Source of the DNA: Streptomyces specialis
Lineage (GTDB): Bacteria > Actinomycetota > Actinomycetes > Streptomycetales > Streptomycetaceae
Assembly: GCF_001493375.1 (NCBI RefSeq)
Contig: NZ_LN929838.1
Coordinates: 236,222 to 300,221 of the forward strand
Reading direction: 5' to 3'
DNA: 64,000 bases
The notes below the pieces were generated by a model. That model saw only the letters and a program-made list of their open reading frames with translations, had not been told where the DNA came from and did not search any database. The number at the start of each line of letters is the position of its first letter. The stretch's first letter is position 1. Below, piece after piece: positions 1 to 7,297 of this stretch. The translations under genes and the position numbers were made by a program.

Positions 1-75
1 GACGATGAAGGGGGCGGCGGCGGCGCTCCAGGCGACCGCGTGGACAGGGGGCAGATAGCCCTCGGCTATATGCAT
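1..75 (-). CDS. cbiM: CbiM, cobalt ECF-transporter component (5' end only)
   Basis: Only the first 25 codons lie in the window; the gene runs off the left edge. The N-terminus MHIAEGYLPPVHAVAW is the signature start of CbiM, the membrane component of the cobalt-specific energy-coupling-factor transporter that supplies Co2+ for cobalamin synthesis. The ATG is fixed by this conserved start. A cobalamin riboswitch lies about 50 bases upstream on the same strand, the expected control for cbiM, so call and regulation support each other. Confidence 0.85.
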   Translation of the reverse strand, partial: MHIAEGYLPPVHAVAWSAAAAPFIV

Positions 76-122
76 GACAGGGCAGACCTCTCCAGCACCT
101 CGTGGATGGACAACGCAGCCCT

Positions 123-280
123 GGCCGGTCTCCTGGCTGACGGGTCGTGCCGCCCGGACTCCGCCTTCCCGGACCCGCGGGCATCCGCGGGGATCCAGTG
201 GCTTCCCGGAGGAGTGGAGCCGGACTTCCCGATCACAGTGGCGAGGGCCGCACCGGTCTTCCACCGGCTTCCCGAACACC
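123..280 (-). promoter_or_regulatory. Cobalamin (B12) riboswitch upstream of cbiM
   Basis: Read on the minus strand, the block shows the cobalamin riboswitch elements in order: a GGTGTTCGGGAAGCCGGTG-like P2/P3 start, a CCGGTG..CGCCACTGTGA core, CCACTGG, GGGAAGGCG, then the B12-box-like end AGCCAGGAGACCGGCC (plus positions 123-138). In this family adenosylcobalamin binding represses the downstream gene. The downstream gene is cbiM, a common target. Boundaries are approximate because they come from motif order, not covariance modelling. Bases 281-476 show nothing further. Confidence 0.88.
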
Positions 281-476
281 AAGGCTCTGCGGACAGTACT
301 GGCACCCGGGGTCCACGGCAAGGCGCGTCCCGGTTTCCGAGACCGGCGCCCCGAGGAACGGGAGGGGCGCCGTCCGCCGGAGGGTGCGGCGCGCGGCGCC
401 CCTGGTGCGGGCACCGCGAGGGGGCGAACTGCCGGGCCCGGCCCAGGGGTTCACCCCTCCGGCGCGGGCGTCGGCC

Positions 477-794
477 TCACCGCATCCGCTCCCCCACCAC
501 CGCCTCGACGTCGCCGTCGTCCGCCGTGAACTCCCGCACCGTCCAGACCCGTTCCGGGATCCGCGTCCCCGCGCGGGTGGTGTGGGCCGCGACCCCGAGC
601 GCGGCGGCCCCGTCGGCCGAGACCACGACTTCGGCGTCGGCCGTCGTTCCGTCCGAGAAGCGCACCAGCAGCCCCATCGGCGCGGGCGCCGCGACGTAAC
701 TCCCCGGGTCCGTCACCCCTTTCACCCGCACCCGGGCGCCCCGGAACAGATGCGTATGCCCGCACACTCCCGCGTACCGCCCGGTCCGGTCCAC
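477..794 (-). CDS. Conserved hypothetical small protein
   Basis: A 105-residue protein with good codon bias. I chose GTG at 794 because GGAGG sits 7 bases upstream; an in-frame start at 845 would add an unlikely Gly/Arg-rich stretch. No signal peptide or membrane segment is evident. The sequence suggests a small beta-rich protein (GVTDPGSYVAAPAPMG; VVVSADGAAALGVAAHTT) and it ends in DVEAVVGERMR. A near copy of this 3' end (about 80% identical DNA) occurs at 17975-18060, so it is a family rather than a chance ORF. Function unknown. Confidence 0.6.
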   Translation of the reverse strand: MDRTGRYAGVCGHTHLFRGARVRVKGVTDPGSYVAAPAPMGLLVRFSDGTTADAEVVVSADGAAALGVAAHTTRAGTRIPERVWTVREFTADDGDVEAVVGERMR

Positions 795-851
795 GACACC
801 ACCTCCGCCTCCCCTCACCCTCCGCCCGCTCCCCCGCGTCCGCACGCCGGA

Positions 852-2876
852 CTACTCCAGGGGCGGCCTGGGGGTTCCCCCGGCTCGGCGCGCGTCCCGG
901 GCGGCGCGGTCCCATGCCGCGCGGCGCAGCAGGCGCAGGCCGTTGAGGCCGACGATGACGGTGGAGCCCTCGTGGCCGAGGACGCCGAGCGGCAGCGGGA
1001 GGTGTCCGGCGAGGTCCCAGACGACCAGGGCGGAGATGAACGTCCCGGCGATCACGAGGTTCTGGACCACCAGGCGGCGTGCGGCCCGGGAGAGGTTCAC
1101 CACGGTGGGGACGGCGGCGAGTTCGTCGCGGACGATGACGGCGTCGGCGGTCTCCAGGGCGAGGTCGGAGCCGGCGCGGCCCAGGGCGATGCCGGTGTGG
1201 GCGGCGGCCAGGGCGGGGGCGTCGTTGACGCCGTCACCGATGACCAGCACCTTGTGCCCGCGAGTCTCCAGGCGGCGTACGGCCTCGACCTTGTCCTGGG
1301 GCAGGAGGCCGGCGTGGACGTCGTCGCCGGGGATGCCGACGTCGGCGGCCAGCCGGGCGGCGGCGCGCGGGTTGTCGCCGGTCAGCAGCATCGGCGAACT
1401 GCCGGTCAGGGCGGTCAGGGCGGCGACCGTGGCGGCGGCGTCCGGGCGCAGCCGGTCGGCGATGCCCAGCACCCCGGCCGGAACGCCGTCGCGCAGGACC
1501 AGGACGGCGGTGCGTCCGCCGTTCTCCAGCCCGGCCACGACCTCCCCGGCGCGCGCCGGGACCGTGGTGTCGCCGTGGTCGAGGAGGCGGGCTGGGGTGC
1601 CGACCGCGATCGTGTGCCCGTCGACGGTGGCGGTGACGCCGACGCCGGGCGTGGAGGCGAAGTCCCGGGCGGCGGGGACGGCCAGGCGCCGGGTGCGGGC
1701 GGCGTCGACGACGGCGCGGGCCAGGGGGTGTTCGCTGGGGTGCTCGGCGGCGGCGGCGAGTGCCAGCAGCGTGTCCTCGCTCAGGCCGGAGCCGGGCAGG
1801 GGGCTGATGTCGGTGACGCGGGGGGTGCCCTCGGTGAGGGTGCCGGTCTTGTCGAGGGCGACCGCGTCGACCTGTCCGAGGCGTTCCATGGCGACGGCGG
1901 ACTTCACCAGCACGCCGTGACGTCCGGCGTTGGCGATCGCGGAGAGCAGGGGCGGCATCGTCGCGAGGACCACCGCGCACGGCGAGGCCACGATCATGAA
2001 GGTCATCGCCCGCAGCAGCGAGCCGGTCAGCTCCGCGCCGAACGCGAGGGGGACGGCGAAGACGGCGAGGGTCGCGACGACCATGCCCAGGCTGTAGCGC
2101 TGTTCGACCTTCTCGATGAACAGTTGGGTGGGCGCCTTGGTCCCGGAGGCCTCCTCGACCATCGCGACGATCCGGGCGATCACCGAGTCGGAGGCGTCCC
2201 GTTGGACCTCGACCCGCAGGGCGCCGGTGCCGTTGAGCGTGCCGGCGAACACCTCGTCGCCCGGCCCCTTGGCCACCGGCAGCGGTTCGCCGGTGATGGT
2301 GGCCTGGTCGACCTCGCTGCTCCCGTCCAGCACGCGGCCGTCCGCGCCGACCCGTTCGCCGGGGCGGACGAGGATGACGTCCCCGACCAGCAGGTCCCCG
2401 GTCGCGACGTTCTCCTCGCTTCCGTCACCGGCCAGGCGGGTCGCGGTGGTGGGGGCGAGGTCGAGCAGCGCGCGGACCGCGTCCTGGGTGCGGGCGGTCG
2501 CCAGCGCCTCCAGGGCGCCGGAGGTGGCGAAGATGACGATCAGCAGCGCGCCGTCCATCACCTGCCCGATCGACGCCGCGCCGAGCGCGGCGACGATCAT
2601 CAGCAGGTCCACGTCCAGGGTCTTCTCGCGCAGCGCCGCCAGTCCGGCCAGGGCGGGCTCCCAGCCGCCGGTGACGTAGGCGGCGGCGTAGAGGGGGCCC
2701 CAGGCCCACATGGGGGCGCCGGTCCGCTGGAGCGGCAGCGCGATCAGGAACAGCGCCAGCGCCGCGGCGGCCCAGCGCGCCTCGGGCAGGGCGAGCACCC
2801 GGGTACGGCGGCCCGGCGCCGTGTCCGGGGCGGCCGGAGCCGGGTGTTCGGGCCGCTGGATCAGGCCAGAAGGCAT
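852..2876 (-). CDS. P1B-type heavy-metal-translocating ATPase (P1B-4, Co/Ni/Zn efflux-like)
   Basis: A 674-residue metal-pumping ATPase. Visible hallmarks are the phosphorylation motif DKTGTLT, the SPC metal-site motif (MIVASPCAVV), SEHPLA, LLTGDN, GDGVNDAP, and HEGSTVIVGLN in the last membrane helix. SPC plus HEG-x-T is typical of the P1B-4 subgroup (CtpD/CtpJ/CoaT-like), which exports Co, Ni, Fe or Zn and lacks an N-terminal HMA domain, as here. ATG 2876 is taken as start; an in-frame start at 2972 would run through the operator and into the divergent gene. It is divergent from an NmtR-like sensor, which probably represses it. Confidence 0.9.
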   Translation of the reverse strand: MPSGLIQRPEHPAPAAPDTAPGRRTRVLALPEARWAAAALALFLIALPLQRTGAPMWAWGPLYAAAYVTGGWEPALAGLAALREKTLDVDLLMIVAALGAASIGQVMDGALLIVIFATSGALEALATARTQDAVRALLDLAPTTATRLAGDGSEENVATGDLLVGDVILVRPGERVGADGRVLDGSSEVDQATITGEPLPVAKGPGDEVFAGTLNGTGALRVEVQRDASDSVIARIVAMVEEASGTKAPTQLFIEKVEQRYSLGMVVATLAVFAVPLAFGAELTGSLLRAMTFMIVASPCAVVLATMPPLLSAIANAGRHGVLVKSAVAMERLGQVDAVALDKTGTLTEGTPRVTDISPLPGSGLSEDTLLALAAAAEHPSEHPLARAVVDAARTRRLAVPAARDFASTPGVGVTATVDGHTIAVGTPARLLDHGDTTVPARAGEVVAGLENGGRTAVLVLRDGVPAGVLGIADRLRPDAAATVAALTALTGSSPMLLTGDNPRAAARLAADVGIPGDDVHAGLLPQDKVEAVRRLETRGHKVLVIGDGVNDAPALAAAHTGIALGRAGSDLALETADAVIVRDELAAVPTVVNLSRAARRLVVQNLVIAGTFISALVVWDLAGHLPLPLGVLGHEGSTVIVGLNGLRLLRRAAWDRAARDARRAGGTPRPPLE

Positions 2877-2927
2877 GGCGGACAACCCTTCACGGGCACG
2901 GGGACGCGACACCCCCACCATACAGGA

Positions 2928-2951
2928 ACACCTGAACAGTTCTTCAAGTGT
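2928..2951. promoter_or_regulatory. Candidate ArsR/NmtR-type operator
   Basis: Imperfect inverted repeat with half-sites ACACCTGAA and TTCAAGTGT (8 of 9 pairs match) around a 6-base centre. It sits between the divergent metal ATPase and the nmtR-like gene. Geometry and TGAA/TTCA half-sites match operators of ArsR/SmtB metal sensors. Binding by the neighbouring sensor is inferred. Confidence 0.65.
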
Positions 2952-2970
2952 CGTCGGTAGGATGGACGCC

Positions 2971-3360
2971 ATGGGTCATGGAGCCGACGGCACGCACCAC
3001 GCCACCGCGCGCGAGCGCCTGGACGCGGTGGGGGCCACCGACGTCGCCGCCACCCTCCAGGCCCTGGCCACCCCGTCGCGCCTGTACATCCTCGCCCGCC
3101 TCCAGGAGGGCCCCTGCGCGGTCGGTGACCTCGCCGAGGCGGTGGGCATGGAGGCGTCCGCCTGCTCCCACCAGCTCCGCCTGCTGCGCAACCTCGGGCT
3201 CGTCACCGGCGAGCGCCACGGCCGCTCGATCGTCTACGCCCTTCACGACAACCATGTCGCGGAGCTGCTGGAGCAGGCTCTCTTCCACGTCGAGCATCTG
3301 CGTCTGGGGCTGCGCGACGCCCCCGCCGCCGAGGCGGCCCCGACCGCCGCCCGGCGGTAG
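2971..3360 (+). CDS. nmtR: NmtR-like ArsR/SmtB-family metal-sensing repressor
   Basis: A 129-residue winged-helix repressor. Its N-terminus MGHG and its C-terminal helix (YALHDNHVAELLEQALFHVEHL) resemble Mycobacterium tuberculosis NmtR. In NmtR the N-terminal His and the Asp/His residues of helix alpha-5 bind Ni/Co; here the D-x-H and H-x-x-H residues are present. The recognition region is EASACSHQLRLLRNLG. ATG 2971 is chosen over 2962 because NmtR proteins begin MGHG. Metal binding should release repression of the divergent efflux ATPase. Confidence 0.85.
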   Translation: MGHGADGTHHATARERLDAVGATDVAATLQALATPSRLYILARLQEGPCAVGDLAEAVGMEASACSHQLRLLRNLGLVTGERHGRSIVYALHDNHVAELLEQALFHVEHLRLGLRDAPAAEAAPTAARR

Positions 3361-3364
3361 GCGG

Positions 3365-4753
3365 TCACACCCCGGTCTCCGCCGCGATCCGGCCCTCGCG
3401 CACCGCCCGCACCAGGGCGGCGTGGTCGGCCTCCGTGCGCTCCGCGTAGGCCACGGCGAAACGCGCCACCGCCTCGTCCAGCTCCTCGCCGCGCCCGCAG
3501 TATCCGGCGATGCCGCGCGGGTCGGCGCTGTGCGAGTGGGCGCGGGCCATCAGCGCGCCGGTCATCCGCGCGTAGTCGTCGAGCTGGCCGGGGGCCAGTG
3601 CCGCCGGGTCGACGCTGCCCTTCCGGTTGCGGAACTGCCGCACCTGGAACGGCCGTCCGTCGACCGTCGTCCAGCCGAGCAGGACGTCCGAGACGACCTG
3701 CATGCGCTGCTGGCCGAGCACCACGCGGCGCCCCTCGTGCTCCACCGGGGGCACCGGGAAACCGGCCCGCGCCAGGTGCGGGAGCAGCACGGAGGGCCGC
3801 GCCTCCTTCACCTGGAGCACCAGCGGCTCGCCTCGGTGGTCCACCAGCAGCACCACGTACGAGCGGGTCCCCACGCTGCCGGTGCCCACGATCCGGAAGG
3901 CCACGTCGTGGACGGAGTCCCGGCCCAGCAAAGGCCGCCGGTCCTCGGGGAGCGTGCGCAGGTAGCCGGCCAGCGAGGCGGCGACCGTGGCCGCCTCGGC
4001 GTCGGGGCCGCGCCGCAGGACGGGCGGGGCGTCGGTGAAGCGCAGTCCGCCGTCCGCGAGCCGTTCGGTCGACTTGGCGGCGAAGCGGGCGCTGGTGTTG
4101 CGCCGGGCCTTGTCCGCGACGCGGGCCAGCGTGCCCGCGAGGTCGTGGGCGTCGGCGTGCGAGACCAGTTCCTCGTCCGCGACGGCGTTCCACGCCTCGG
4201 CGGCGGGCATCTTCGCCAGCAGCCGCATCGTTCTGCGGTCCGAGCCGGCGGCGTCGCGGGCGGCGGTGCGGCAGGTGTCCTCGTCGGCTCCCGCCTCGCG
4301 ACCGGCCAGCACCAGCGAGGTGGCCAGCCGTTTGAGGTCCCATTCCCAGGGGCCGGGCGCGGTCTCGTCGAAGTCGTTCAGGTCGATGACCAGGCGGCTC
4401 CTGGCGTCGCCGTAGAGCCCGAAGTTCGCGGCGTGGGCGTCGCCGCAGAGCTGGGCGGTCAGGCCCGTGGCCGGGGTGCCGTGGGCCAGGTCGTGGGCCA
4501 TCAGCCCGGCGGAGCCGCGCAGGAAGGCGAACGGTCCGGCGGCCATCCGTCCCACCCGGATCGGCGTCAGGTGGGGCAGACGGACGGCGTTGGACTCCTC
4601 GACGGCCGTCACCGGGTCCGGCCGGCCGGGAGGCTCCGTGAAGTCGGCGTGGGCGGACCGGGGCACGGAGGCCCGCAGCGCCTTTCCATCCTTCTTCGGC
4701 GAGCCGGGGCTCCACCGGGGGGCGAAGCCCTCCACGTCCGGTATCCGCTCCAT
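3365..4753 (-). CDS. DUF2252 family protein
   Basis: A 462-residue protein of the DUF2252 family, common in actinobacteria. Recognisable stretches are PFAFLRGSA, LCGDAHAANFG and VIDLNDFDET, which look like the kinase/aminoglycoside phosphotransferase-like fold proposed for this family (HAANFG plus the DFDE acidic motif). The substrate is not known. The start at 4753 has a GGAGAAGGG-like ribosome site. It converges with nmtR, with only 4 bases between the two stops. Confidence 0.85.
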   Translation of the reverse strand: MERIPDVEGFAPRWSPGSPKKDGKALRASVPRSAHADFTEPPGRPDPVTAVEESNAVRLPHLTPIRVGRMAAGPFAFLRGSAGLMAHDLAHGTPATGLTAQLCGDAHAANFGLYGDARSRLVIDLNDFDETAPGPWEWDLKRLATSLVLAGREAGADEDTCRTAARDAAGSDRRTMRLLAKMPAAEAWNAVADEELVSHADAHDLAGTLARVADKARRNTSARFAAKSTERLADGGLRFTDAPPVLRRGPDAEAATVAASLAGYLRTLPEDRRPLLGRDSVHDVAFRIVGTGSVGTRSYVVLLVDHRGEPLVLQVKEARPSVLLPHLARAGFPVPPVEHEGRRVVLGQQRMQVVSDVLLGWTTVDGRPFQVRQFRNRKGSVDPAALAPGQLDDYARMTGALMARAHSHSADPRGIAGYCGRGEELDEAVARFAVAYAERTEADHAALVRAVREGRIAAETGV

Positions 4754-4870
4754 GCCGCGCCCTTCTCCCGACGGGTCCCGCCCGCGTCCGGGGCGGCGAT
4801 CGGCAGAACCGTATCCTCCGCTGCCGCCGTTCCGCCCGGGGCTCGTTGGGAACAGGCCGGTGTGCCGGGG

Positions 4871-6070
4871 TCAGCGGCCGACGGGGTCGCCCTCGGCGCC
4901 GTCGTCGCGCGTGCGCAGCAGCACGTGGCCGCCGTGCCGCAAGGGCGTGTCCAGCTCGATCCGGGCCGCCTCGCCGCCGGTGCGGGCGTCGAAGAGGTGG
5001 ACCTCGCCGGGGCCGCCGGGCGGGACGGCGACCCAGTCCGCCGCCGGCGAGGCCGCCACCGCGCGGCGCTGGACGCCCTCCCAGGGGGTGCCGCCCCGGC
5101 GCGGGGCGCCGTCCATGGCGGGGAGGGGGACGCGGTGGGCGGTCCCGTCGTCGGCGGCCAGCAGGATCAGTTCGTCACCGTCCGGGTGGATCCGGGTGAA
5201 CGCGGTGTGGTCCCGGGCGAGGGCCAGCCGGAAGACGAGCCCCGGGCCGAGGTCCGTCAGGGTCGTACGGCCGGTCTCCAGGTCGTGGCGCCACGCCTGG
5301 TTCGTCCACGACGGCCACCGCAGCGGGTCCGAGGGGCCGCCCCGCAGCGTCGACCACAGCGCCCGGCGCCGGGTGTCGAGCCGCAGGTACCAGCCCCGGG
5401 CGGGCGCGCCCCACGGGATCACCGGCTCCGCGACGAGCGCGTCGCCGTCCCGGCGCGCCACGTAAACCCCTTCGCCGGTGGCCGCGAACAGGCGGCCGGA
5501 CGCGGGGTCGTGGGCGTCCCCGTGCCCGTCGTCGGGGAGCGGGAGGGACGCGTGGGGCGTGACCGGCGGGCAGCCGGGCGGCGTGCCGAGCAGGTCGGCG
5601 TGCCGGTGGACGGCCAGCGCGCCGGGCTCCCGGTGCCGCAGGACGACGAGGGGGTCTCCCCCGCCCAGGACGGTCACCCCCGGCTCGCCCACGCGCGTGC
5701 GCGTCCGGGCCGCGTCTCCCGTGGTGAGGTCGACGACCGTCAGCAGGTCCGACCACGGCTCGTCGTTCCTGCCCAGGCCCGTAGTGACGGCCACCCACCG
5801 GCCGGACGGGTCGGCGGCGAGGTGCTCGGCCGGCACCGCGACCGGAATCGCGGCCTCCACCAGCTCGCCGGCGAACGGGGCGAGCACCAGCAGCTCGCCC
5901 CGGCGGTCGTCGACGCAGGCGATCCTCCCGCCGGGGAGGGCCAGGAACCCGGCGTGCTCGGAGAGGTGACGGCCGGTGAGGCGGCCCGTCCCGGGGCCGT
6001 CCGGCACGGACAGCACACGGCCGGCTCCCGCCACATGGTCGGAGACGAGCAGCAGGGGGCCGGCGGTCAT
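4871..6070 (-). CDS. Cytoplasmic beta-propeller protein of unknown function
   Basis: A 399-residue protein built of repeated beta-propeller blades (LLVLAPFAGELVEAAIP, SDLLTVVDLTTGDAAR, EVHLFDARTGGEAARIEL). No signal peptide or membrane helix is evident. ATG 6070 is preceded by GGAGG at ideal spacing, better than the in-frame ATG at 6082. It is divergent from the RiPP precursor gene, and a TGAAAACG Zur-like box lies 30 bases upstream, so it may belong to the same regulon. Overall shape recalls AztD-type zinc chaperone propellers, but I see no His-rich metal site, so I do not claim that. Confidence 0.7.
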   Translation of the reverse strand: MTAGPLLLVSDHVAGAGRVLSVPDGPGTGRLTGRHLSEHAGFLALPGGRIACVDDRRGELLVLAPFAGELVEAAIPVAVPAEHLAADPSGRWVAVTTGLGRNDEPWSDLLTVVDLTTGDAARTRTRVGEPGVTVLGGGDPLVVLRHREPGALAVHRHADLLGTPPGCPPVTPHASLPLPDDGHGDAHDPASGRLFAATGEGVYVARRDGDALVAEPVIPWGAPARGWYLRLDTRRRALWSTLRGGPSDPLRWPSWTNQAWRHDLETGRTTLTDLGPGLVFRLALARDHTAFTRIHPDGDELILLAADDGTAHRVPLPAMDGAPRRGGTPWEGVQRRAVAASPAADWVAVPPGGPGEVHLFDARTGGEAARIELDTPLRHGGHVLLRTRDDGAEGDPVGR

Positions 6071-6100
6071 CAGTGCCTCCATCGCGGAACCGGAACGTGG

Positions 6101-6115
6101 TGAAAACGATGACCA
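6101..6115. promoter_or_regulatory. Zur-like box (weak) upstream of beta-propeller gene
   Basis: The 15-mer TGAAAACGATGACCA has one good TGAAAAC arm, identical to the good arm of the box before the metallophore importer (17855-17869), and a poor second arm. It lies in the divergent promoter region between the beta-propeller gene and the RiPP precursor. Assignment to a Fur/Zur-family regulator is inference from the shared motif. Confidence 0.4.
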
Positions 6116-6185
6116 ACTATGCGCGGCACGGCGGGCCGTCGAGGAGCCGGGCGCATGTTACGTGGATCACCCCCGCCCAACACTA

Positions 6186-6205
6186 TGAAAAGATAATCAT
6201 CTTCA
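6186..6205. promoter_or_regulatory. Zur-like palindromic operator upstream of the RiPP precursor gene
   Basis: TGAAAAGATAATCATCTTCA is an AT-rich imperfect palindrome (AAGAT..ATCTT core, TGAA/TTCA ends) in otherwise GC-rich DNA. Its TGAAAA and GATAATCAT composition resembles Fur/Zur-family boxes. It lies 64-83 bases upstream of the precursor start, where a promoter is expected. Zinc control of the cluster is inferred, not shown. Confidence 0.55.
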
Positions 6206-6268
6206 TTAAGGTCTCTCCTGCGGGCGCTCACTCGAACGCCGTACCTCCCTTGCGATGAAGGAGAGTTC

Positions 6269-6385
6269 ATGGACAACGAGCAGATCTTCCAGCCGATCGC
6301 CGACCCGGGTCAGCTGGCCCACGACTCGGCCTCCCACTCCAACGCGCTCGTCGAGAACCCCTTCGACGACGACACCGAGGAGTGA
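6269..6385 (+). CDS. RiPP precursor peptide (streptamidine/azoline-type family)
   Basis: A 38-residue peptide preceded by AAGGAGAG and followed by a strong hairpin and YcaO-type biosynthetic genes, the classic layout of a ribosomally made, modified peptide. It starts MDNEQIFQPIADPG, contains the Ser/His-rich segment QLAHDSASHS, then NALVENPF and an acidic tail. There is no Cys; Ser residues or backbone amides would be the YcaO substrates. Layout and peptide recall streptamidine (amidine) BGCs of Streptomyces, from memory only. A linear oxazoline peptide is the alternative, because a SagB-like oxidoreductase is present. Confidence 0.75.
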   Translation: MDNEQIFQPIADPGQLAHDSASHSNALVENPFDDDTEE

Positions 6386-6405
6386 CCAGGGGCTAGTTCC
6401 CGACC

Positions 6406-6439
6406 GTGGGCCCGCCCGCCGACCGCTGGGCGGGCCCAC
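6406..6439. terminator. Perfect hairpin between precursor and modification genes
   Basis: Arms GTGGGCCCGCCC and GGGCGGGCCCAC pair perfectly over 12 bp with a 10-base loop, 21 bases after the precursor stop. No U-tract follows, as is usual in high-GC actinobacteria. It probably acts as a partial terminator or 3' stabiliser giving more precursor mRNA than enzyme mRNA. Confidence 0.8.
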
Positions 6440-6475
6440 GCACTCATCGCCATCCCTCGCCGACAGGAGAACGCC

Positions 6476-7297
6476 GTGTCCCGCAGCCAGCTCGCACCCG
6501 GTGTGGAGGTCGTCGCCGTGCCCGGGCGGGGCCTGGTCGTCCGTACGGCCGACGGGGAGTTCCTCAGCGTGCGGACCGGCGACGCGGACCCGGACGCGCT
6601 GCTGGCCCGGCTCTCCGGCACGGCGGCAAACGCGCCGGACACCGGGCTCGACCGGCTCGTCCACGCCTTCGAAGGCGCCGGGTACCTGGCGGAGGAGCCG
6701 CCGCGTCCTCAATGGCCCGCCGGGCGGCGGGACATCCGGCTCGTGGGCGACCCCGCGCTGACCAGGCCGCTGGCCGCGTACCTGCGGGTCGAGGGAGCCG
6801 AGCCGCGGCACGCGGAGCCCGGCGCGGCGGCCGAAGGACAGCCCGCCGCCGTCGTGTGGTGCCTCGACGGGCCCGTGCCCGAAGGGCTGTGGGACACCGC
6901 CGACCGGCTGCCCGAACGCGGCATCGCCTGGCTGCGCTGCCACCGCGAGGGCTGGCAGGCGTACGTGGAGCCCCTCGCGGCCACACGCGGCGACGTCACC
7001 TCGTCCCACGTCCGCGCCCGCCGGCTCGCCGCCACGCCCGCGCACCGCGAGCTGTCCGCCTACTGGAACGGCCCCCGCGCGGCCGGTGCCCCCGTCCGCC
7101 TCACCGCCCCGGCGGCCGGGCTGCTCGCCGCCCTGCTGTGCGACGACCTCACCCGGTGGGCCACCGGCGTTCCCGACACCGGCCCGATCCCCGCCCGGCG
7201 CCGCCTCCGCCGGATCGACCTGCGCACGCTGACCGTCACCGAACACCCCGTCCTGCCCGTCCCCGACGTCGCCCCGATGCCCGGGAAGGCCGGATGA
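6476..7297 (+). CDS. RiPP leader-binding (Ocin-ThiF/E1-like) protein
   Basis: A 273-residue protein starting GTG at 6476 behind AGGAGAA. The N-terminal ~80 residues (VEVVAVPGRGLVVRTADGEFLSVRTG) fit a PqqD-like leader-recognition fold. The rest (DIRLVGDPALTRPLAAYLR; GIAWLRCHREGWQAYVEPL; THR-like SSHVRARRLA) resembles TOMM leader-peptide-binding proteins of the E1-like/Ocin-ThiF type without an ATP site. Its role would be to present the precursor to the YcaO enzyme encoded two genes on. It overlaps the next gene by ATGA, indicating translational coupling. Confidence 0.75.
   Translation: MSRSQLAPGVEVVAVPGRGLVVRTADGEFLSVRTGDADPDALLARLSGTAANAPDTGLDRLVHAFEGAGYLAEEPPRPQWPAGRRDIRLVGDPALTRPLAAYLRVEGAEPRHAEPGAAAEGQPAAVVWCLDGPVPEGLWDTADRLPERGIAWLRCHREGWQAYVEPLAATRGDVTSSHVRARRLAATPAHRELSAYWNGPRAAGAPVRLTAPAAGLLAALLCDDLTRWATGVPDTGPIPARRRLRRIDLRTLTVTEHPVLPVPDVAPMPGKAG

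Noticed and set aside
147..2960. 937-codon open frame on the plus strand
   Set aside because: It is the shadow of the metal ATPase and upstream sequence; its translation is low-complexity Gly/Ala/Arg/Val and has no domain.
4871..6070. Zinc chaperone AztD
   Set aside because: It is a beta-propeller near Zur-like boxes, but it lacks a signal peptide and any His-rich metal motif.
2948..6103. 1051-codon open frame on the plus strand
   Set aside because: Shadow of nmtR (wrong frame), DUF2252 and the propeller gene; composition is Arg/Pro/Gly-biased, as expected of a GC-rich antisense frame.
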